Part shown: positions 17,024 through 25,672 of the stretch, piece after piece
Numbering within the stretch: the first letter of the stretch is position 1
Layout of the letters: each line of letters starts with the position of its first letter
DNA from: Parabacteroides sp. ZJ-118
GTDB lineage: Bacteria > Bacteroidota > Bacteroidia > Bacteroidales > Tannerellaceae
DNA: 64,000 bases
Assembly: GCF_011038785.1 (NCBI RefSeq)
Contig: NZ_JAAKDT010000005.1
Coordinates: forward strand, 28,381 to 92,380
Reading direction: 5' to 3'
Program-made: the position numbers and the translations under genes
The notes under the pieces: model-generated
The model's input: the letters and a program-made list of their open reading frames with translations, nothing else
What the model was told of the DNA's origin: nothing
The model's database searches: none

Positions 17024-17045
17024 TTCTATCTATAAGACATCGGAC

Positions 17046-18866
17046 ATGAACCTAAAAAACATATACTTCTCTTGGCTGATTTATTGGGGTAAAGTGAAGG
17101 GATTGTTGAACGGGATCGCGGAAGCGATCATCCTACTCGCCTCCTTAGCCTCTTTCTTCGTGCTGATCTACCAATCCGGCTTTGTACAGACACCCGATTC
17201 CGTCCATATCCTGGAGAGCTCCCGTCCATTCATCCTGCTGGCTTTTTTCACGGGCATAACACTCCGGTACGTGGTGAGGTTCCAAGAAATCATACAGGAG
17301 AAAATGTTGTATCTCGACATCAGCATCTATTTCCTTTTATTCGCCGTATTATCCGGCAAGCTGTTTTTCAAGGATGCCATAGCGCACGCCTTGCCTTACT
17401 TGTCTTTCTTTACGAGACCTCTCTTCGTATATGTCTTATTATTGCTGCTTAGCACGATTCACTTGTCCCGGCAGACCTTCACCCTGGTGCAGACACGGAT
17501 CAAGCCCTCGTTGCTTTTCTTGCTCAGTTTCGTGTTCGTGATATTGATCGGGGCCGGGCTGCTGTCGTTGCCGAACGCCACCACGCGCCGGATTCCGTTT
17601 ATCGACGCTTTGTTTATCTCCACGACCTCGGTATGCGTAACCGGACTAACCAGCGTCGACGTAGCCACCAGTTTCACGCATATCGGACATATTATCATCC
17701 TGATCTTGATACAGATCGGCGGTATCGGAGTCATGACATTTACCTCTTTCTTCGCTCTCTCCTTCATGGGGAAATCCTCTTTTACGAGCAAGATGATGCT
17801 GAAGGATATGTTGAACGAGGATCGGACGGGAGGATTGTTCCGGGTCATCCTGAATATTCTTTTCGTGACCTTGTTTATCGAGGGGATCGGCGCCTATTTC
17901 ATTTATATGGACATACGGGGAAGCCTGCCGGGAGGTATACGGCAGGAATTATTCTACGCGATGTTTCACGCCGTGTCCGCTTTTTGTAACGCGGGGATCT
18001 CTACCTTGAGCGGCAATATGTACGATCCGTTAGTGGCGGATAAATACAACCTCCATCTCTGGATAGCCCTGCTGATCATTCTCGGAGGCTTGGGCTTCCC
18101 GATCGTCTTCAATTACCTGAAGCTCTTGCATCACTTGCTGATGAATGGTATCAAGATATGGATCGGCAAGCAAAAGCATTATATCCATACGCCCCGTATT
18201 ATCAACGTGCATACGTACATCGTTGTTATCTCCACCTTGATCCTGTTAACCGCCGGAACGGCCTCCTACCTCTTTTTCGAGTATGACAACACCTTGGCCG
18301 ACCTTCCCCTGCGGGGGAAACTGGCAAACGCGTTCTTAGGCGCCGTCACGCCCAGGACGGCAGGATTCAACGTGGCGGATATGACGGCGCTGGCTCCTCC
18401 TACCCTAATGCTGACGTTGATCCTTATGGTAATCGGGGCCGCCCCTATGTCCACCGGCGGCGGATTGAAAGTGACTACCGTTTTCGTAGCTCTGGTTACG
18501 ACCCTGAACGCCGCGCGTGAGAAAGAGAAAGTGGAAGTGAGAAAACGGGAGATCGCCCCATTCGCCATCCGCAGGGCATTCGCTATTATCATGATGTACT
18601 TCATGTGGGTGGCGATCGCTACGTGGGTATTATCCTATACGGAAAAAGGAGCACCCCTGTTCTCCCTATTGTTCGAGGTTGTTTCCGCCTTGAGTACCGT
18701 AGGCCTGAGCATCGATTATACCCCTCACCTCACCCCTGTCGGGAAAATCATCATTATCGCCACGATGCTGGTCGGACGTATCGGGGTATTGGCCTTCCTC
18801 GTAAGCTTCTGCAAGGAATATACGAAAAAGAATTATACATATCCACAAGAGAATCTATTAATGTAA
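17046..18866 (+). CDS. TrkH/KtrB-type potassium uptake channel subunit
   Basis: Inner-membrane K+ transporter. Four selectivity-filter loops with the required glycines can be read: TTSVCVTGLT, VSAFCNAGIS, VTPRTAGFNV and VSALSTVGLS. At 606 aa it is longer than the usual 450-490. The extra part is an N-terminal block of about 130 residues with four hydrophobic helices before the first pore module, seen in many Bacteroidota members. The next gene, 12 bases downstream, encodes the regulatory RCK subunit, so they form one operon. Whether Na+ or H+ is coupled cannot be read. Confidence 0.92.
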   Translation: MNLKNIYFSWLIYWGKVKGLLNGIAEAIILLASLASFFVLIYQSGFVQTPDSVHILESSRPFILLAFFTGITLRYVVRFQEIIQEKMLYLDISIYFLLFAVLSGKLFFKDAIAHALPYLSFFTRPLFVYVLLLLLSTIHLSRQTFTLVQTRIKPSLLFLLSFVFVILIGAGLLSLPNATTRRIPFIDALFISTTSVCVTGLTSVDVATSFTHIGHIIILILIQIGGIGVMTFTSFFALSFMGKSSFTSKMMLKDMLNEDRTGGLFRVILNILFVTLFIEGIGAYFIYMDIRGSLPGGIRQELFYAMFHAVSAFCNAGISTLSGNMYDPLVADKYNLHLWIALLIILGGLGFPIVFNYLKLLHHLLMNGIKIWIGKQKHYIHTPRIINVHTYIVVISTLILLTAGTASYLFFEYDNTLADLPLRGKLANAFLGAVTPRTAGFNVADMTALAPPTLMLTLILMVIGAAPMSTGGGLKVTTVFVALVTTLNAAREKEKVEVRKREIAPFAIRRAFAIIMMYFMWVAIATWVLSYTEKGAPLFSLLFEVVSALSTVGLSIDYTPHLTPVGKIIIIATMLVGRIGVLAFLVSFCKEYTKKNYTYPQENLLM

Positions 18867-18878
18867 AAACAAGATAGC

Positions 18879-19565
18879 ATGAAATATGTAGTAATCGGAT
18901 TAGGAAATTTAGGACGTGCGATAGCGAAGGACTTGACACGTGTCGGCAATGAGGTGATCGGCGTAGACATGGATCTGCATCGTGTCGATATGCTGAAGAA
19001 CGACATAGCGGGGGCGATCGCCTTGGACTCTACGGACAAAGAGGCCCTGAACACCCTCCCATTGAACGAGATGGATGCCATTATCGTAACATTTGGCAAG
19101 GATTTCGGAACTTCCGTTCAGACCGTCGCTCTATTGAAAAGCCTGGACGCGGGCAAACTGATCGTGCGGGCGATCTCCTCGATCCATGAGACTGTGATCC
19201 GTGCGATCGGGGTAAGCGAGATTATCACCCCGGAAGAGGATTTCTCTACGATGTACACCTCCCAAGCCTCCTTAGGCGGCCTGTTCCGGCATTGGTATAA
19301 AGTAACCGATACCGAACATCTCTATAAGATCAAAACGCCGGCCACGCTTGTCGGGCAAACAATCAAGAACATTGATTTCGAAGAGAATTTCGGCATCCAT
19401 CTGGTAGCGATCGAACGTCCTTACGAGAAAAAGAACCTGATCGGGCTCACACAAACAGAACACAAGGTTATCAGCCGCATCACCGAGGAATTGGTGATCG
19501 AGGCGGATGATCTACTGATCTTATTCGGGAAGATGGAGCTATTGAGAAAAATAGCCAACATCTAA
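18879..19565 (+). CDS. TrkA/KtrA-type RCK regulatory subunit of potassium uptake
   Basis: Cytosolic ring subunit that binds nucleotide (NAD, ATP or ADP) and gates the channel. The N-terminal Rossmann motif VIGLGNLGRAIAKDL (residues 3-17) is followed by GVDMDLHRVDMLK and a C-terminal RCK_C lobe (about 140-228, LVGQTIKNIDF to DDLLILFGK). At 228 aa it is a single-copy KtrA, not the double-length TrkA. It lies directly after its membrane partner. A 12-bp hairpin follows the stop. Confidence 0.94.
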   Translation: MKYVVIGLGNLGRAIAKDLTRVGNEVIGVDMDLHRVDMLKNDIAGAIALDSTDKEALNTLPLNEMDAIIVTFGKDFGTSVQTVALLKSLDAGKLIVRAISSIHETVIRAIGVSEIITPEEDFSTMYTSQASLGGLFRHWYKVTDTEHLYKIKTPATLVGQTIKNIDFEENFGIHLVAIERPYEKKNLIGLTQTEHKVISRITEELVIEADDLLILFGKMELLRKIANI

Positions 19566-19574
19566 AACCAAACA

Positions 19575-19613
19575 TAGGCAGACGACCGCGATAGAATCAG
19601 CGTCGTCTGCCTA
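19575..19613. terminator. 12-bp hairpin between convergent genes
   Basis: TAGGCAGACGAC (19575-19586) pairs perfectly with GTCGTCTGCCTA (19602-19613) around a 15-base loop. There is no U-run, so it may act as a bidirectional stop or simply protect 3' ends. Confidence 0.6.
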
Positions 19614-19634
19614 CGGCAAGTATCAATGGGGCGA

Positions 19635-20516
19635 TCAAGCCCCCGCTATCTCTATCGTATAGGAGGCATCGAAAGCCTCTCCCGGTTCCAAATGCCATAC
19701 CCAATCCCGGTCTTTATACTCACCCGTATAATCCATCCGGTCGCAACGCCCATACCAAGGTTCGATACAGACAAACGGAGCGTTTCTCGTAGGCGGAGAC
19801 CATAAGCCTACCACCGGAGCCGTAAAGGTGAGCGACAGGTACGTACGTTTCTCGACATCCAATAAATCCACCCGCTTAACCTGGCTGTCCTCCAAGATAA
19901 ACGTATCGATATCGAACGTATGGATATTCAACGGCAGCAAGCCGTCCGCGCTTAAAGGTACCGGACGGACCACGTCGCCTACACATCCTTTCTCCACCAG
20001 CGCACGGTATACGAGATCTTTTTTCACATCGAAAGCGAAATACCCCCGATCCGGTTGGTCCACCTCATAATTCGGGTACAGGAAAGCCGGATGAGCGCCG
20101 ATCTGGAAATGCATCGTCTGATCGCCCGTATTCTTCACACGCCAAAGCACCTCGACCTTATTACCCTCCAAACGATACCCGATCTCCAAAAGGAAAGGGA
20201 AGGGATAGACTCTCAGCGTATCCGGGGTGCTTTCCAACGCGAAACGCAACTCGTTCTCCGCCTCACCGATCAACGTAAAATCCATATCCCGTGCAAAACC
20301 ATGCTGCGACAATGGATACACGATTCCCTCGTTTCGATACTCGGCATTCCATACGCTCCCGACGATCGGGAACAATACCGGGGAATGACGTTTCCAGAAA
20401 GCGGGGTCCGCTTGCCAAAGATATTCCTTTCCCGTAACGTTCGCTACGATACTGCTCAACTCCGCTCCATGTTCGGAGACACGGATCGTTAGTTTTTGAT
20501 TTGATATTGTCTTCAT
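19635..20516 (-). CDS. Aldose 1-epimerase family protein (mutarotase-like)
   Basis: 293-aa beta-sandwich protein of the galactose-mutarotase superfamily, closest in feel to the LacX/YeaD-type group that binds sugars or sugar phosphates. Visible landmarks are HGAELSSI near the start, LFPIVGSVW, YPLSQHGFARD with the conserved His, FQIGAHPAFLYP with the second His, and CIEPWYGRCD near the end with the acidic residue. It is cytoplasmic, with no signal peptide. A weak -7 box (TACCTTGC on the minus strand, 20556-20563) lies 40 bases upstream. The substrate is not predictable, and there is no neighbouring sugar operon. Confidence 0.88.
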   Translation of the reverse strand: MKTISNQKLTIRVSEHGAELSSIVANVTGKEYLWQADPAFWKRHSPVLFPIVGSVWNAEYRNEGIVYPLSQHGFARDMDFTLIGEAENELRFALESTPDTLRVYPFPFLLEIGYRLEGNKVEVLWRVKNTGDQTMHFQIGAHPAFLYPNYEVDQPDRGYFAFDVKKDLVYRALVEKGCVGDVVRPVPLSADGLLPLNIHTFDIDTFILEDSQVKRVDLLDVEKRTYLSLTFTAPVVGLWSPPTRNAPFVCIEPWYGRCDRMDYTGEYKDRDWVWHLEPGEAFDASYTIEIAGA

Positions 20517-20691
20517 CCCTTATGAAAGTTTAGTCGTACAATCTGTTTTTGCCTCGCAAGGTAGAAAAATATTATCATAACCGATATGCCTTCCGACAAG
20601 AATTTATCTTATTGTGTGAGATTACCACAACCCAGGCCGCTGTAAAAAGACAAAAAACACAGACACTTGCCCTGCATATCAAAATAATCAT

Positions 20692-20699
20692 TACCTTTG
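20692..20699 (+). promoter_or_regulatory. -7 box (TACCTTTG) with upstream TTGC for the DUF362/Fe-S pair
   Basis: A perfect TAnnTTTG. TTGC at 20667-20670, 21 bases upstream, fits the -33 element. The ATG is at 20767, so the leader is about 60 nt. Confidence 0.7.
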
Positions 20700-20766
20700 T
20701 TCGGAGTAACAAGCGAGTAAAAAAAACGTGCCGTAAATCAATTATAAACCAACATAATATACAATT

Positions 20767-21699
20767 ATGAAACGTCGTGATTTTTTAAAGACCAGTGTCA
20801 TCGCAAGCGCAGCTCTATCCTTGAATTTTGAAGGTCTGCAGGCGGCCCTTTCCACGAACACCGTAGCCGTAGAGAAGGCTCCCGATATGGTAGCCGTTAT
20901 GGGTGGGGAGCCGGAGGTGATGCTAGACAGAGCCTTGGAAGCCCTTGGCAGTATCGGAAACTTCGTAAAGAAAGGACAAAAGATCGTGATCAAGCCGAAT
21001 ATCGGCTGGGACCGCTCTCCGGAATTAGCCGGTAATACAAATCCTAAATTAGTGAAAGCCTTGGTCAAGAAATGCTTGGAGGCCGGCGCCTCTAAAGTGA
21101 CCGTATTCGACCATACGTGCGATAACTGGCAGAAATGCTACGAGACGAGCGGAATCGCCGAGGCCGTAAAAGAGGCCGGAGGTATCATCATGCCCGCCAA
21201 CGATGAGAAATATTTTAAGGAAGTATCCATCCCGGGAGGCGTGAACCTAAAAAGCGCGAAGATCCATGAGGCCCTGATCGAGGCAGACGCATGGATCAAC
21301 GTCCCCGTATTGAAGAACCACGGTGGGGCGAAGATGACTTGCGCCATGAAGAACTATATGGGAATCGTATGGGATCGCCGTTTCTTCCATCAAAATGATT
21401 TGCAACAGTGTATCGCCGATATTTGCACTTGGGAAAAGAGACCGGTATTGAACATCGTGGACGCTTATCGTATCATTCACCAAAACGGCCCGCAAGGAAA
21501 GAGCGCAGCCGATGTGGCTACCTTGAAATCCTTGATCGCCTCCCCGAATATCGTCGCTATCGACACCGCCGCCCTTCGCCTGTTCAACCAAGTGAAGAAG
21601 CTGGATATGGCGGCCGTAGGTCATATCGGTAAAGGCGAGGCTTTAAAGCTGGGTGCGACAAATCTAGATAATGTCACGATCAAACGTATTAAGATATAA
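20767..21699 (+). CDS. DUF362 protein with twin-arginine signal
   Basis: 310 aa. The start MKRRDFLKTSVIASAALSL is a Tat-type signal (RRDFLK), so the protein is probably exported folded, perhaps with a cofactor. The body carries DUF362 landmarks: KIVIKPNIGW, the KVTVFDHTCDNW region, INVPVLKNHGGAKMTCAMKN and MGIVWDRRFFH. The C-terminal ferredoxin found in some DUF362 proteins is absent. The next gene, 6 bases later, encodes a membrane Fe-S protein with many clusters, which may supply that function. The pair looks like a periplasmic redox module. The reaction is unknown. Confidence 0.88.
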   Translation: MKRRDFLKTSVIASAALSLNFEGLQAALSTNTVAVEKAPDMVAVMGGEPEVMLDRALEALGSIGNFVKKGQKIVIKPNIGWDRSPELAGNTNPKLVKALVKKCLEAGASKVTVFDHTCDNWQKCYETSGIAEAVKEAGGIIMPANDEKYFKEVSIPGGVNLKSAKIHEALIEADAWINVPVLKNHGGAKMTCAMKNYMGIVWDRRFFHQNDLQQCIADICTWEKRPVLNIVDAYRIIHQNGPQGKSAADVATLKSLIASPNIVAIDTAALRLFNQVKKLDMAAVGHIGKGEALKLGATNLDNVTIKRIKI

Positions 21700-21705
21700 T
21701 CGAGG

Positions 21706-23319
21706 ATGAAGAAGTTTAATTACTTAAAGGGACTGCGGGTCATACTTGCGATCCTCATCTTCGTACCCATACTTTTATTCTTCGTTGATTTCGCCGATGT
21801 ATTTCCGGACAACCTGCACGCATTGTTGCATCTCCAGATCATGCCCGCTGTTTTAGGGGGAATGGCGGGATTGATAGTCTTCCAATTCGTATTGGCTTTA
21901 TTGTTCGGCCGGATCTATTGCTCGGTTATTTGTCCGGCGGGCGTATTGCAAGATATTATCAACCGGATTTTCTGTATCGGAAAGAAGAAAAAGAAAGGAG
22001 TACGCAGATTCAGCTATCATAAGCCCATGAATATCTTACGGTACTCTATTCTCGGGCTTACATTCGTGCTGGCTGTTTTCGGGATAATCGAATTATGTAC
22101 ATTGCTGGATCCGTACAGTAACTTCGGCCGTATAGCGAACAACCTGTTCCGTCCGGTCGTCATATGGGTCAACAACCTGCTGGCCGATGGATTGGCACGG
22201 ATGGATAACTATACGCTTTACCACGTCACGATCAGCAATGTGACGGTATTCGGCGTGATATCCGCTTTGGTTGTGTTACTCGTATTCATCATCATGGTTG
22301 TATTCCGGGGAAGGTTGTTCTGCAATACGCTTTGCCCGGTGGGAACGTTGTTGAGCCTTATCTCCCGGTATTCGTTTTTCCGGATCTCCTTTGACAAGGA
22401 AGCCTGTACGCATTGTGGCAATTGCGAGCACACTTGCAAAGCGGAAGCGATCGACAGCAAGCGCCTTACCGTGGATACATCCCGTTGCGTAGATTGCTTC
22501 AACTGCGTCTCCTCATGCGCTAAAGGAGGATTGCAATATCGTTTCAAGCCTTCCTTCAAGAAAGAAGCCGAGACAGTCTGCGTGCAAACGGGCGTGCCCC
22601 AGCAGGCTACCGCTCCGAACAGCCGCCGTACGTTCCTCACGGCAGGAGCTACCGTAGCGGCCTCCCTCCCGATCGTATCCACCATTGCCAAAGGAATAGA
22701 AAAAGGGCAGGGCAAAGGGCGGCACGGACAAGGCAGGCACGGGCAAGGCAGGCACGGCAAGAAATGGCCCCCTATCGTGCCGCCGGGAGCGATCAGCTTA
22801 GAGCGTTTCAAGGATGTATGTACCGGATGCCAGATTTGCGTGACCCAATGCCCGAGTCATGTACTACGTCCCACAGGGTTGGAATATGGCTTTGATTATA
22901 TGCTGAAACCCCGTGTCGCTTACATCGACAGCTATTGCAATTACGAGTGCACGGTCTGCTCGGAGGTTTGCCCCGCGCACGCCATAAAGCCGCTTACCAA
23001 GGAAGAGAAAGCGACTACGCAAGTGGGTATCGCCACCTTCTTCATCAACCGTTGTATCGTAAAGACGGAGGGGACGGACTGCGGGGCTTGCTCGGAGCAC
23101 TGCCCTACCCAAGCCGTGCATATGGTTCCTTACAAGGGCACGCTGACCATTCCGCAAGTAAACCCCGATCTTTGCATCGGTTGTGGCGGCTGCGAATCGA
23201 TCTGTCCCGTACGCCCGATGAGAGCGATCATCATCAGGGCGAACGAGGTTCACAAGTTCGTGGAGAAACCCAGGGAGGAAGAGGTGAAAAAGGTAGAAAT
23301 AGATGACTTCGGATTCTAA
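21706..23319 (+). CDS. NapH/NapG-like polyferredoxin membrane protein (fusion)
   Basis: 537 aa in two parts. The first 300 residues look like NapH/CcoG: membrane helices with paired CxxxCP motifs (YCSVICPAG, FCNTLCPVG) and two 4Fe-4S motifs (CTHCGNCEHTC, CVDCFNCVSSC). Then comes an internal Tat-like signal NSRRTFLTAG, a Gly-His-Arg linker with tandem GQGRH units (about 335-350), and a NapG-like polyferredoxin with CTGCQICVTQCP, CTVCSEVCP, CGACSEHCP and CIGCGGCESICP. It probably passes electrons from the quinone pool to a periplasmic partner, plausibly the DUF362 protein just upstream. No nitrate reductase gene is nearby, so the partner is inferred. Confidence 0.85.
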   Translation: MKKFNYLKGLRVILAILIFVPILLFFVDFADVFPDNLHALLHLQIMPAVLGGMAGLIVFQFVLALLFGRIYCSVICPAGVLQDIINRIFCIGKKKKKGVRRFSYHKPMNILRYSILGLTFVLAVFGIIELCTLLDPYSNFGRIANNLFRPVVIWVNNLLADGLARMDNYTLYHVTISNVTVFGVISALVVLLVFIIMVVFRGRLFCNTLCPVGTLLSLISRYSFFRISFDKEACTHCGNCEHTCKAEAIDSKRLTVDTSRCVDCFNCVSSCAKGGLQYRFKPSFKKEAETVCVQTGVPQQATAPNSRRTFLTAGATVAASLPIVSTIAKGIEKGQGKGRHGQGRHGQGRHGKKWPPIVPPGAISLERFKDVCTGCQICVTQCPSHVLRPTGLEYGFDYMLKPRVAYIDSYCNYECTVCSEVCPAHAIKPLTKEEKATTQVGIATFFINRCIVKTEGTDCGACSEHCPTQAVHMVPYKGTLTIPQVNPDLCIGCGGCESICPVRPMRAIIIRANEVHKFVEKPREEEVKKVEIDDFGF

Positions 23320-23330
23320 GAGAAAAATGC

Positions 23331-23338
23331 TACCTTTG
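23331..23338 (+). promoter_or_regulatory. -7 box (TACCTTTG) for tgt
   Basis: A perfect TAnnTTTG, 17 bases before the tgt ATG, so the leader is only about 10 nt. Confidence 0.7.
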
Positions 23339-23355
23339 TCACAAATTTTTGATGC

Positions 23356-24486
23356 ATGACATTTGAATTACAGTATAACGATACGGAATCGAACGCCAGG
23401 GCGGGCTTGATTACTACCAGTCATGGGGCAATCGAGACGCCCATTTTTATGCCCGTGGGTACGCAAGGTACGGTAAAGGGAGTACACATGACCGAGCTGA
23501 AAGAGGATACGAAAGCGCAGATCATCCTAGGCAATACCTATCATCTGTATCTTCGCCCCGGCATACAGATCTTGGAACAGGCCGGAGGCTTGCATAAGTT
23601 TAATACATGGGATCGGCCGATATTGACCGATAGTGGGGGGTTTCAGGTATTCTCCCTTTCCGACAATCGCAAGCTTCATGAGGAGGGCGCCGAGTTCCGC
23701 TCGCATCTCGACGGCTCCAAGCATATGTTCACGCCGGAGAAGGTGATGGACATCGAACGCTCGATCGGCGCAGATATTATCATGGCCTTCGATGAGTGTT
23801 GCCCGGGAGATGCCGACTATAATTACGCCAAGCAATCACTGGAGCTGACCGAGCGTTGGCTGGACCGTTGTTTCGCCCGCTTCAACAGCACAGAACCGAA
23901 ATACGGCTATCAACAAAGTCTCTTCCCAATCGTACAGGGATGCGTCTATACGGACTTGCGGCAGAGGGCAGCGGAGAACGTGGCCCGGAAAAATGCTGAT
24001 GGAAACGCTATCGGGGGACTGGCCGTTGGCGAGCCTACCGACAAGATGTACGAGGTGATCGAGATCGTGAACGAGATCTTGCCGAAAGATAAACCTCGTT
24101 ACTTAATGGGTGTAGGAACCCCGATCAATCTACTGGAAGGGATCGAACGGGGTATCGATATGTTCGACTGTATCATGCCGACCCGTAACGGGCGCAACGG
24201 CCAACTCTTCACCCGCTTCGGCACCATCAATATGCGTAACAAGAAATGGGAGAACGATTTCTCGCCGGTCGATCCGGACGGACATTCCTACGTGGATACC
24301 TTATACAGCAAGGCTTATCTGCATCACTTGATCAAGGCGAAAGAAATGCTCGGCTTGCAGATCGCTTCTATCCATAACCTCGCCTTCTACCTATGGTTAG
24401 TGAAAGAGGCGAGGACACATATCATCGCTGGCGATTTTACCCAATGGAAAAGAGGTATGGTCCGTCAATTAGCGAACCGGTTATAA
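23356..24486 (+). CDS. tgt: tRNA-guanine transglycosylase (Tgt)
   Basis: Exchanges guanine 34 for preQ1 in tRNAs with GUN anticodons, on the queuosine pathway. The catalytic Asp motif ILTDSGGFQVFSL, FDECCPGD, the substrate motif VGEPTDKMYE and the nucleophile region CIMPTRNGRNGQLFT are all present. The 376-aa length is normal. Oddly, the three zinc-binding cysteines usually found before YSRAYLHHL are missing: the stretch reads DPDGHSYVDTLYSKAYLHHL. Only the later His in IASIHNL remains. I believe other Bacteroidota Tgt proteins share this. The start codon lies just after a clean promoter. The LptF/G-like gene follows within 12 bases. Confidence 0.96.
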   Translation: MTFELQYNDTESNARAGLITTSHGAIETPIFMPVGTQGTVKGVHMTELKEDTKAQIILGNTYHLYLRPGIQILEQAGGLHKFNTWDRPILTDSGGFQVFSLSDNRKLHEEGAEFRSHLDGSKHMFTPEKVMDIERSIGADIIMAFDECCPGDADYNYAKQSLELTERWLDRCFARFNSTEPKYGYQQSLFPIVQGCVYTDLRQRAAENVARKNADGNAIGGLAVGEPTDKMYEVIEIVNEILPKDKPRYLMGVGTPINLLEGIERGIDMFDCIMPTRNGRNGQLFTRFGTINMRNKKWENDFSPVDPDGHSYVDTLYSKAYLHHLIKAKEMLGLQIASIHNLAFYLWLVKEARTHIIAGDFTQWKRGMVRQLANRL

Positions 24487-24498
24487 AAAACGAGACAG

Positions 24499-25584
24499 AT
24501 GAAGTTTAAACTAAAACGGATCGATTGGTATATCATCAGGCAGTTTCTGGGTACGTACGTATTCGCTATCGCCTTGATTATCTCTATCTCCGTCGTTTTC
24601 GATATAAACGAGAAGATCGATAAGTTCTTGAATCCGGATGTTCCCTTAAAAGCGATCATCGTGGATTATTACTTGAACTTTATCCCCTATTTCGCCAATT
24701 TGTTCAGTCCATTGTTCACATTTATCGCCGTGATCTTTTTCACGTCGAAGCTAGCGGATCGTTCGGAGATCATAGCGATGCTTGCCAGCGGTATGAGTTT
24801 CCGTAGGTTAATGCTTCCTTATGCGGTCTCGGCTACGATTATCGCTATCGTGACGTTTATCCTAAACGCTTACATCATTCCCCCGGCAAATGAGACTCGT
24901 ATCGATTTCCAGAACAAGTATATCCGCAACAAGAAGGTAGACTATGTGAAGAACGCCCAATTGGAGATCGAGCCGGGTGTTATCGCTTATTTCGATAGTT
25001 ATGACGCTCGCTCGAACATGGGATACCGGTTCTCTCTAGAGCATTTCGAGGATAAGAAATTGATCTCCCGTCTGACCGCCAAGTCGATCAAATACGACTC
25101 GCTTTATCAATGGACCGTTATCGATTACATGATCCGTGATTTCGATGGCATGCGGGAACATATTTCCCAAGGCTCCCGTAAGGATACGACCTTGACCATC
25201 GTGCCCTCGGACTTCCTGATTTCCGTGAATGATTGCGAGACGATGACAACGCCCGAGCTAAATACGTATATCAACCGGCAGAAAAGAAGAGGCATCGGAA
25301 ATATACAGACCTTCCAGATCGAGTATCATAAACGCTTCGCCACGATCATGGCGGCGTTTATCTTGACTTCTATCGGAGCGTCATTGTCTTCCCGGAAAAT
25401 AAAGGGAGGTATGGGCCTGAATATCGGTATCGGATTGGCATTGAGTTTCTCGTACATCCTGTTTATGACGGTTACTTCCACCTTTGCTATTAATGGGTAT
25501 GTGAGTCCTGCCGTGGCGGCTTGGATACCGAATATAGTTTATACATTTATAGCGATATTCTTATATCGGAAAGCGCCAAGGTAA
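24499..25584 (+). CDS. LptF/LptG-family permease (YjgP/YjgQ)
   Basis: Inner-membrane subunit of the ABC machine that extracts lipopolysaccharide for transport to the outer membrane. There are three N-terminal helices (first at about residues 13-35; EIIAMLASGMSFRRLMLPY is the cytosolic coupling helix that contacts LptB), a periplasmic beta-jellyroll region (about 100-260), and three C-terminal helices. The length of 361 aa is typical. Bacteroidota often have only one or two LptF/G paralogues, and F cannot be told from G here. It follows tgt by 12 bases, the same tgt-lptF/G linkage seen in other Bacteroidota. Confidence 0.9.
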   Translation: MKFKLKRIDWYIIRQFLGTYVFAIALIISISVVFDINEKIDKFLNPDVPLKAIIVDYYLNFIPYFANLFSPLFTFIAVIFFTSKLADRSEIIAMLASGMSFRRLMLPYAVSATIIAIVTFILNAYIIPPANETRIDFQNKYIRNKKVDYVKNAQLEIEPGVIAYFDSYDARSNMGYRFSLEHFEDKKLISRLTAKSIKYDSLYQWTVIDYMIRDFDGMREHISQGSRKDTTLTIVPSDFLISVNDCETMTTPELNTYINRQKRRGIGNIQTFQIEYHKRFATIMAAFILTSIGASLSSRKIKGGMGLNIGIGLALSFSYILFMTVTSTFAINGYVSPAVAAWIPNIVYTFIAIFLYRKAPR

Positions 25585-25625
25585 TTGATCAACTCCTATA
25601 TCGGTATAACCCCGCCAAATTCCAT

Positions 25626-25663
25626 CCAGGTTATGGAGACGGGGACCCGTCTCCATAACCTGG
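25626..25663. terminator. 18-bp perfect inverted repeat, bidirectional terminator
   Basis: CCAGGTTATGGAGACGGG pairs fully with its complement across a 2-base centre and is followed by GATTTTC on the plus strand. It sits between the ends of two convergent genes (25584 and 25673). Confidence 0.8.
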
Positions 25664-25672
25664 GATTTTCAA

